Assembly (NCBI GenBank): GCA_900555465.1
Contig: USLE01000030.1
Location: forward strand, 1-9,302
Source: an uncultured Butyricicoccus sp.
GTDB lineage: Bacteria; Bacillota; Clostridia; Oscillospirales; Butyricicoccaceae
Direction of reading: 5' to 3'
DNA: 9,302 bases
A program made the translations under genes and the position numbers. The notes beneath the pieces were generated by a model, which saw only the letters and a list, made by a program, of their open reading frames with translations, ran no database searches and was not told where the DNA came from. Below are positions 3,666-9,302 of this stretch, in pieces (positions within the stretch are counted from its first letter, which is position 1; each line of letters opens with the position of its first letter).

Positions 3666-6600
3666 TCATTCTTCCTCTTTTTTCAATTTTCTGCGCCAGC
3701 GGCTCTCCTTTTTCGACCGCTTGAACCGTTTTTTGACCCACTCGACCGCGCTGTCCGTGATCGAATAATATACCGGCGTGATGAACAGCGTGGCGATGGT
3801 CGAAATGACCATGCCGGTCATCATGACGATGCCCATCGGACGCATCATTTCCGAGCCCTCGCCGCCCGCGAATACCATCGGCACCAGGCCGAGGATGGTC
3901 GTCAGCGCGGTCATGAGCACCGGCCGCACGCGGCGCGGGCAGGCGTTGAGGATCGCAGTGTTCTTATCCTCGCCGCGCTCCCGGCGCTGGAGGATGTAGT
4001 CGACCAGCACGATCGACGAGTTGACCACCGTGCCCGCCAGAATGATGACCGCGAGCAGGGCAACCATCGACACCTTGTAGCCTGTCGGCCACAGCAGCAC
4101 GAGCGAGCCAAGCAGGCCGATCGGCAGGATGAGCATGATCGCAACCGGCAGCACGAACGAGTTGAACTGGCTGGCCAGAATGAAGTAAACCAGCAGAATC
4201 GCGACCATCAGCGCGGTCATCAGCGACTGCGTGGTCTCTGCGATGCTCGAGGCTGCGGTCTCTCCGTCCTCGATCTCGACGCCCTCGGGCAGCTGGTAAT
4301 CCGCGAGCAGCGTGTTCACCTGCTCTGTGATGCCGATGCTGTCGCCGGATTCGGATTCGCCCGTGATCGTGACCGTCTCATACTGGTTGAGTCGCTCGAT
4401 CGTCTGCGGGGACAGCTCGGTGTATACGTCCGCCACCATCGACAGCGGCACGGTGCCGCCGGTCGCCGCGGGCAGCTGCAGCGACTTGAGCGCATCCAGA
4501 TTGGTCGTCAGCGACTCGTCGCCCGAAATGGTCACGTCGTACTCCTCGCCGCCCATACGCAGCGTGGTCGCGGTCGAGCCGGTCAGCTCGCCGCGCACGA
4601 GCGAGCCGATGGTCGCGGCGTTCAGGCCGAAGCGCGAAGCGTTTTCGCGGTTGATCTTGACCGCCACGCGCGGCACCTGCTCGCCTGCGGAGCTCTCGAC
4701 ATTGACCGCGTCCGGCAGGGCTTCGATCCGGGCCGCCAGATCGTTTGCCGTCTCCGCCAGCTGATCATAGTCCTTGCCCGAGAGCTGCAGGCTGATATCC
4801 GAGCTCGAGCCGAGCGACATCGTGCTCGCGGAGACCGTGATCTCACAGCCCGCGATATCCGCAAGGTCGCGCCGCAGCCGGCTCGCTACTTCGGTCGAGG
4901 AACGGTCGCGGTCCTCGAGATCGACCAGCGTGATCGTCACGCTCGAGCCGGAGGTTGCGGACATGACCGAGCTCGAGCTGCCGGTGCTGTAATACACCTG
5001 CTCCATCTCGGGGATGGTCTGCTCCGCAATGGCAACGATCCGGTCCTGAATCGCCGCGGTCTCCTCCATCGTCGAGCCGTTCGGCATGCCGACCGACACG
5101 CTGATCTGGCCCTGATCCATCTCCGGGAGCAGCTCGGAGCCTGCCAGCGCGATGCTCACGATCGAGACCGCACAGATCACGCCCGTGACCGCGAGGCCCA
5201 CCCCGCGGCGCGTGATAAACAGGTGCAGCATCTTTTTATACCAGCGCGCCATCGGCTTATCCGCCATCATGCGCTCTTTCGTACCCGGGTCGCTCGCCGA
5301 AATGCGGTGCACGCCGCCACGGTCGAGCAGGATGTAGCACAGCAGCGGCACAAGCGTGAGCGAGATGATGAGCGACGAGGACAGCAGCGCCACGATCGTG
5401 ATACAGAACTCACGGAACAGCATGCCGGTCATGCCGCCGGACAGGCCGATCGGCAGGAATACCGCGACCGTGGTCAGCGTAGACGCAGTGACCGACAGGA
5501 CGACTTCCTTCGTGCCCAGCACACAGGAGTCCCAGCGGTCGTAGCCGTCCGACCGGTAATGGAAAATATTTTCAAGCACAACGATCGAGTTATCCACGAT
5601 CATGCCGACGCCGAGCGCAATGCCGCCGAGCGACATCATGTTGAGCGTAATATCCAGCGCGAACATGATCAGGAAGGTGAACAGGATGCAGCAGGGCATT
5701 GCCACCGAGATCGCCACCGTTGCGCCGATATCGCGCAGGAACACGATCAGTACGATCGCCGCGAACAGCACGCCCATCCAGATGTTGGACATGGCGTTGT
5801 CCACCGTCATATTGATGTAGTCCGACTGGTCCATCACGAGATCCCAGTCGAGCGCGTCGTTCTGGGCGGTCAGGGTATCCAGCTCCGCCTTGGCGCGCTC
5901 GGCGATCTCGACGGTATTCGAGCCGGACTGCTTGTTGACCGACAGCAGCAGGCATTCCTCGCCGTTTACCTTGGCCAGCGCGTCCTGGTCCTTGGGCTGG
6001 AGCGAAATGTCTGCGATCTGGTTCAGGCGCACCGTGCCGCCCGCAGGCAGCGAGATCAGCGCATTTTCCACATCCTGAACCGACTGGTATTCGCCGTCCG
6101 TGCGCACGGCCAGCGTCTGTGAGCCGCTTTCCAGCTCGCCGCCCGGCACGGCGATATTGTCCGCGCCAAGCTGCTGGGCGATCGAGGAAACGGTCAGGTT
6201 ATAGCCGCGCAGGCGCGCGGGATCGGTCTTGACCGCGACCTCGTTCTCATAGCCGCCCGAAATATCGACCGAGGCCACGCCGTCCAGACGCTCGAGCGCG
6301 GGCGCGAGCTCGTCCTCGGCAGTGGACTGCAGGGTCGCAAGGTCGCTGCCGCGCAGCGCAACCATGATGACCGGCATGGAGTCGATGTCGATCGACATGA
6401 CGGTCGGGTCGGACGCATCCTCGGGCAGCTGGGACTTGACCATGTCGACATTGTCGCGCATATCGGTCAGAACCTCGTCGAGGTTCACGCCGTAATCGAA
6501 CTGGGCGATGACCATCGACATGTTCTCCGCCGAGGTCGACGTCAGCGTTTCCAGCCCGGACAGGCTGGCGCAGGCGGACTCGAGCGGTTCGGTCACCTGC

Positions 6601-6782
6601 TGCTCGATATCCTCCGGACCGGCGCCCGCATAGGTCGAATATACGATCGCCACCGGCAGCTCCATATCCGGCATGAGCGCGAGCGGCAGGGACTGGAAGC
6701 AGTAAAAACCAAACACGGCGATCAGAATGTACACCAGTATGGTCATTACATTGTGTTTGATACAGTTTTCCGCGATTTTCAT
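3666..6782 (-). CDS. RND-family efflux pump, AcrB/SwrC type inner-membrane transporter
   Basis: The product has 1038 residues, full length for the HAE1/AcrB group. It has the expected duplicated plan: membrane helix 1 (about 12-32), a large extracytoplasmic porter loop (33-330), helices 2-6 (332-485), helix 7 (about 519-540), a second porter loop (to about 850) and helices 8-12 (853-1015), with a very basic C-terminus. LPLALMPDMELP (32-43) after helix 1 is typical of the family. Helix 4 carries GIALGVGMIVDNSIVVLENI (387-406); Asp397 corresponds to the proton-relay Asp of AcrB, while the second Asp is Asn398. Helix 10 reads VVNSSIVLVDYIL with Asp928 and lacks the AcrB Lys; RPVLMTALTT (953 onward) keeps the conserved Arg and Thr. 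The pump exports small amphiphiles, drugs or lipids by proton antiport. Start: ATG at 6782, GGGAGGG about 11 bases upstream and only seven bases after the adaptor stop, so they form one operon. B. subtilis SwrC is a characterised relative (surfactin resistance); the substrate here is unknown. Confidence 0.95.
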   Translation of the reverse strand: MKIAENCIKHNVMTILVYILIAVFGFYCFQSLPLALMPDMELPVAIVYSTYAGAGPEDIEQQVTEPLESACASLSGLETLTSTSAENMSMVIAQFDYGVNLDEVLTDMRDNVDMVKSQLPEDASDPTVMSIDIDSMPVIMVALRGSDLATLQSTAEDELAPALERLDGVASVDISGGYENEVAVKTDPARLRGYNLTVSSIAQQLGADNIAVPGGELESGSQTLAVRTDGEYQSVQDVENALISLPAGGTVRLNQIADISLQPKDQDALAKVNGEECLLLSVNKQSGSNTVEIAERAKAELDTLTAQNDALDWDLVMDQSDYINMTVDNAMSNIWMGVLFAAIVLIVFLRDIGATVAISVAMPCCILFTFLIMFALDITLNMMSLGGIALGVGMIVDNSIVVLENIFHYRSDGYDRWDSCVLGTKEVVLSVTASTLTTVAVFLPIGLSGGMTGMLFREFCITIVALLSSSLIISLTLVPLLCYILLDRGGVHRISASDPGTKERMMADKPMARWYKKMLHLFITRRGVGLAVTGVICAVSIVSIALAGSELLPEMDQGQISVSVGMPNGSTMEETAAIQDRIVAIAEQTIPEMEQVYYSTGSSSSVMSATSGSSVTITLVDLEDRDRSSTEVASRLRRDLADIAGCEITVSASTMSLGSSSDISLQLSGKDYDQLAETANDLAARIEALPDAVNVESSAGEQVPRVAVKINRENASRFGLNAATIGSLVRGELTGSTATTLRMGGEEYDVTISGDESLTTNLDALKSLQLPAATGGTVPLSMVADVYTELSPQTIERLNQYETVTITGESESGDSIGITEQVNTLLADYQLPEGVEIEDGETAASSIAETTQSLMTALMVAILLVYFILASQFNSFVLPVAIMLILPIGLLGSLVLLWPTGYKVSMVALLAVIILAGTVVNSSIVLVDYILQRRERGEDKNTAILNACPRRVRPVLMTALTTILGLVPMVFAGGEGSEMMRPMGIVMMTGMVISTIATLFITPVYYSITDSAVEWVKKRFKRSKKESRWRRKLKKEEE

Positions 6783-6789
6783 AGGGATG

Positions 6790-8046
6790 TCAGCCCTCCC
6801 CGCCCGCGTCGGCGGCGGTATCCGCCGTATCCGCCGGCAGATCGTCCTCGCCCGTCACGATGCGCACCGCGGCGCCGTCCGACAGGTAGGACTGTCCCTT
6901 GACGACCACGCGGTCGCCCTCCGCAAGGCCCGAGAGGATCTCGGTATCCGTATTGCTGACCAGGCCGGTCTCGACCGTGACACGCACCGCAGTATCCCCT
7001 TCAGCGTAGGTGTCCACGACAAACACATACTGCTCATCGTCCGCACCGGTCAGGATCGCCTCGGTCGGCACCGAGATCGTGTCGCTGCGGCGGTCGGTAT
7101 AGAAGGTCACGGTCGCAAACGCGCCGATCGGCGGCTTGACGTCCGCCGGCAGGGAAACCGACACATCATACAGGCTGGTCTGCGCATTGGCAGCCGCCGG
7201 CACCTCGGAGATCGTGCCGTTTACCATGTCGTCCGACAGCGCCGAGATCACAACGCCCGCGTTATCGCCCTTCCTGATATCCATGTACACGTCTTCCGCC
7301 ACCGAGGCCGCGACCTCGACCGCGCCGTTTTCCGCGATCACGACCGCGGGCTGCGCGGACGACGCCATGCCGCCGCGCACCAGATTGACCGCGGTGACCG
7401 TGCCCGCGCAGGGCGCGGTCACCGTACCGAGCTCGGCCTGCGTGGTGATCTGGTCCATCGAAGCCTGGATCTGCGCCAGCGAGGCGGACTGCTGCGCCTG
7501 CGCCTGCGCCACGCCGGCCTGCGCCTGCGAAAGCGCCGCCTGCGCCTGCTGCAGCCCCTGCCGCGCCTGCGTCACGTCCTGTTCGGCAGCTGCGCCGACC
7601 TCGAGCAGCGCCTCGGCGTTGTCCACCGCCTGCTGCGCCTGCTCCACGCCCAGCTCCGCCTGCTCGACACCCAGCTGTGCGGATTCGATCGCGCGGTCGG
7701 TCGCGGCCTTAGTGGCGCTGTAGGACTGCTGCAATGCGCCCATCGTCGAGGTGACGGTCGAGGTGTCCACCGTGAACAGGGTCTGCCCGCGGCTGACCGT
7801 GTCGCCCTCCTCGACCGACAGCGTCTGCACCTGCCCCGCCAGCAGCGGGAACACCTGCACCTCGCTGACTGCAACGACCTTGCCGGTCAGCGAGTATTCC
7901 GCGCTCATCGGCCCGGAGGTGACCTCCATCACCTCGACCGCAGTGCCGCTGGGCGCTTCCTCCTCGGCTTCTTCCTCCTGACCGCAGCCCGCGCACAGCA
8001 GCATGACGCCTGCAAGCGCCGCAGCGGCAAAACGTTTTCTTTTCAT
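6790..8046 (-). CDS. RND periplasmic-adaptor-type membrane fusion lipoprotein (HlyD/AcrA family)
   Basis: The product has 418 residues from the ATG at 8046, chosen because AGGAGG (8053-8058) is six bases upstream and a lipoprotein signal follows at once; the reading from 8148 would place 34 unrelated residues before it. Signal: MKRKR, an Ala-rich core and the lipobox LCAGC with Cys21, then an acidic tether (EEEAEEEAPS). Domains: barrel-sandwich half 1 (about 57-95, LTGKVVAVSEVQVFPLLAGQV), a long Gln/Ala-rich coiled-coil hairpin (about 103-203) with a turn near GAAAEQD (151-157), barrel-sandwich half 2 (204-240, LGTVTAPCAGTVTAV), a beta-barrel (about 243-320) and a membrane-proximal domain (321-398, SVPTEAILTG...GLAEGDRVVVKG). 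Such adaptors join the RND pump to the TolC-like partner through the hairpin tip. The C-terminus (399-418) is Asp/Ala/Gly-rich. It lies between the TolC-like gene (34-base gap) and the pump (7-base gap). Confidence 0.95.
   Translation of the reverse strand: MKRKRFAAAALAGVMLLCAGCGQEEEAEEEAPSGTAVEVMEVTSGPMSAEYSLTGKVVAVSEVQVFPLLAGQVQTLSVEEGDTVSRGQTLFTVDTSTVTSTMGALQQSYSATKAATDRAIESAQLGVEQAELGVEQAQQAVDNAEALLEVGAAAEQDVTQARQGLQQAQAALSQAQAGVAQAQAQQSASLAQIQASMDQITTQAELGTVTAPCAGTVTAVNLVRGGMASSAQPAVVIAENGAVEVAASVAEDVYMDIRKGDNAGVVISALSDDMVNGTISEVPAAANAQTSLYDVSVSLPADVKPPIGAFATVTFYTDRRSDTISVPTEAILTGADDEQYVFVVDTYAEGDTAVRVTVETGLVSNTDTEILSGLAEGDRVVVKGQSYLSDGAAVRIVTGEDDLPADTADTAADAGGEG
7489..7570 (-). repeat. 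Hexamer-like low-complexity tract encoding the Gln/Ala coiled coil
   Basis: The plus strand repeats CTGCGC or CTGCTG units with small variations (such as CTGCGCCTGCGCCTGCGCC). In the adaptor gene this encodes repeated QAQA/AQAG units in the coiled-coil hairpin. The tract is periodic in six bases and could change length by slippage in multiples of two codons, without a frameshift. Confidence 0.55.
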
Positions 8047-8052
8047 GGATGC

Positions 8053-8058
8053 CCTCCT
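8053..8058 (-). promoter_or_regulatory. Ribosome binding site fixing the adaptor start
   Basis: AGGAGG on the minus strand, six bases before the ATG at 8046 and within the 34-base gap after the TolC-like stop codon. It selects the 418-residue lipoprotein over a longer reading that would overlap the TolC-like gene. Confidence 0.85.
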
Positions 8059-8080
8059 GAGATGAATTCCGGCCTCGCCC

Positions 8081-9302
8081 TTATGCAGCGCTGCCAATGT
8101 AGCCCCGTTTCGCCCAGTCGTATGTATTGTAGGCGGTGAACAGGTCATGCTCCGCGGTCCGGACCGCGTCCTCCTGCGCTGCCAGATCGTCCTGCGCGGT
8201 CAGATAGTCGTTTTTCGATATCATGCCGCGCTCATACCGCAGCGCATCCACGTCAAAATTCTTCTTTTCCATATCATATGCGGCCTGTGCCTCATCCAGC
8301 AGGCGCTTTTTGTCCTGCACATCCAGATAAAGCTGGCGGAACGAATTGGTCACGCTCTCCTCCGCATATTCCAGATTGAGTTTGGCCGCCTCGTAGGCGT
8401 CCACAGTCGAGGTCACATTGTCCTCATAGTCGTTCGAGGCCTTGCGCATCTCGTCCCGCGCGGACCAGATCGTATAGCTGTTGTCCAGCGCCGCTTCCAG
8501 ATCCTTTTCGTAGTTCATATCCGCAAGCTGCCGGTCGGTCACGGTCGGCAGGGTGGTCGGCTTGACCGTAGTGTTCGCCGTGTTGCCGCAGAGCAGGGAC
8601 AGCTGGTTCTCGGTCGCGGTCTGCTGCTTGACCAGCGTCTCGCGCTGGGCCGCGGCCGTGCGGCGGGTCTGCTCGAGGTTTTCCAGCGTCAGCTGGGACG
8701 CCATGCCGATCTCGACCTGCTTCTCGACGACTGCGATATTGCGGTCGAGCGCAGCGAGGCTGCGGTCGAGCGTCTCGATGCCCTCGCGGATCGTGATGAT
8801 GCCGGCATAGGCGGTCTGCGCGCCGACGACGATGCCATTTGCTGTGTTTTCGAGCTGCTTCTCGGTCGAGGCGTAAGTATCATCCAGTTCATCCTCAGCC
8901 GCCTCCTGCGCATCGTCCAGTCCGGAGATTATACCATTGATCTGCGCTACGCCGTTTTGTGCTACCTTCAAAAGCGATTCCGCCATTTCGATCTGCGCAG
9001 CTATCGTAGGATCTGAGCTGTCACCGTCCAACGCCTTTAACTCTTTAATATATGTGGTATATGCGTTGGCTTGGCTCTGATATTCATTCAGCTGTGCCTG
9101 ATACTGCAGCTCCTCTGCAAAAAACTGCCCGTCCAGATCGGTGTTTTCGATCCCCTGAAGCGTTTTCCTGAAGGCCTGGATGGTCTGGTTGTGCGCGCGG
9201 ACGGTCTCCTCCAGCCCGCGGAACCCAATCGACTGCGCGTCCTGCACCGGCGGCGCCGCGTTGACGTCCCCGCTGCCCAGCACATCGGCCGCCGCCGTTG
9301 CC
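8081..9302 (-). CDS. TolC-like coiled-coil efflux protein, 5' end outside the window (partial)
   Basis: The reading frame stays open to the window edge (406 codons inside). The residues just inside the edge, A-T-A-A-A-D before V-L-G-S-G, look like the end of a signal peptide, so a GTG at 9283 is not the real start. Numbering from that GTG as residue 1, the protein is nearly all long amphipathic helices. It opens GFRGLEETVRAHNQTIQA (20-37), as TolC-family proteins do. Two copies of the TolC repeat signature follow: VEIGMASQLTLENLEQTR (190-207) and YERGMISKNDYLTAQDDL (350-367), each leading into a long Ala/Glu/Gln helix. A linker (about 232-258) with NTTVKPTTLPTV separates the halves. No beta-strand stretches of outer-membrane barrel type are obvious between the helices. 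In Gram-negatives the family forms the exit duct; here it is operonic with adaptor and RND genes and presumably docks onto the adaptor hairpin. Cys232 is the only cysteine in this part. The family call is strong; the role in this cell envelope is uncertain. Confidence 0.88.
   Translation of the reverse strand, partial: ATAAADVLGSGDVNAAPPVQDAQSIGFRGLEETVRAHNQTIQAFRKTLQGIENTDLDGQFFAEELQYQAQLNEYQSQANAYTTYIKELKALDGDSSDPTIAAQIEMAESLLKVAQNGVAQINGIISGLDDAQEAAEDELDDTYASTEKQLENTANGIVVGAQTAYAGIITIREGIETLDRSLAALDRNIAVVEKQVEIGMASQLTLENLEQTRRTAAAQRETLVKQQTATENQLSLLCGNTANTTVKPTTLPTVTDRQLADMNYEKDLEAALDNSYTIWSARDEMRKASNDYEDNVTSTVDAYEAAKLNLEYAEESVTNSFRQLYLDVQDKKRLLDEAQAAYDMEKKNFDVDALRYERGMISKNDYLTAQDDLAAQEDAVRTAEHDLFTAYNTYDWAKRGYIGSAA
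8162..8242 (-). other. TolC internal repeat, copy 2
   Basis: Encodes YERGMISKNDYLTAQDDLAA and the following helix, near the C-terminus. It is the second half of the ancestral duplication seen in TolC-like proteins, about 158 residues after copy 1. Confidence 0.65.
8636..8716 (-). other. TolC internal repeat, copy 1
   Basis: Encodes VEIGMASQLTLENLEQTRR and the following Ala/Glu/Gln helix. It aligns with copy 2 at 8162-8242 through the shared pattern V/Y-E-x-G-M-x-S-(7)-L-x-Q. This is the duplicated hairpin element of the TolC family. Confidence 0.65.

Noticed and set aside
5223..6122. Long rightward open frame (299 codons) opposite the RND pump gene
   Set aside because: It is antisense to a strongly conserved transporter. 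The product is dominated by Arg/His/Asp/Gln, typical of the reverse complement of GC-biased codons, with no ribosome site or family resemblance.
6727..8139. Rightward open frame of 470 codons opposite the adaptor gene
   Set aside because: It is antisense to a well-recognised membrane fusion protein, with an Arg/His/Leu-rich composition expected of a shadow frame in high-GC DNA.
8147..9016. Rightward 289-codon open frame opposite the TolC-like gene
   Set aside because: The opposite strand encodes conserved TolC repeats. This frame has shadow-like Arg/Leu/Val/His composition and no ribosome site.

Overview
The window suggests a high-GC, endospore-forming member of the Clostridia, probably a gut organism of the Oscillospiraceae or a related family. 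The evidence is the adjacent SpoIID- and SpoIIQ-type sporulation genes, strong AGGAGG-type ribosome binding sites, near-consensus sigma-A promoters and a Gram-positive-style SOS box. Coding DNA is GC-rich with strong third-position GC bias, while the intergenic regions are clearly AT-richer. The taxonomic placement is an inference.

Layout. (1) Bases 1-181, minus strand: the first 60 codons of an exported protein whose start resembles S41-type peptidase-like proteins, with its own near-consensus promoter at 217-245. (2) Bases 271-921, minus strand: a two-gene operon. It has a perfect TTGACA-N17-TATAAT promoter with a palindromic LexA-type box just downstream, then a 78-residue basic helical protein, then an overlapping protein that consists essentially of a sigma-70 region-4 helix-turn-helix, then a clear intrinsic terminator. 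(3) Bases 993-2822, plus strand: spoIID (lytic transglycosylase) and a spoIIQ-like M23 protein, separated by a hairpin terminator. They supply the mother-cell and forespore arms of the engulfment machinery. A palindromic hairpin at 2839-2869 ends this block. (4) Bases 2874-3542, minus strand: a lipoprotein of unknown function, converging on spoIIQ. (5) Bases 3666-9302, minus strand: a three-gene operon encoding a TolC-like coiled-coil protein (its 5' end lies beyond the window), a lipid-anchored HlyD/AcrA-type adaptor and a complete AcrB/SwrC-type RND pump.

How the parts work together. The RND block looks like a full tripartite exporter carried by what seems to be a single-membrane spore former. 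The TolC-like component keeps both helical repeats, but no beta-barrel strands are obvious. The SOS-box operon is the most unusual regulatory feature: a DNA-damage-controlled region-4-only factor with a small co-translated partner, divergent from spoIID. SpoIID and the M23 protein both keep their catalytic or metal-binding residues and probably act in peptidoglycan remodelling during engulfment.

No tRNA, rRNA, CRISPR array, insertion sequence or complete mobile element was seen, and no gene-free stretch exceeds about 150 bases.
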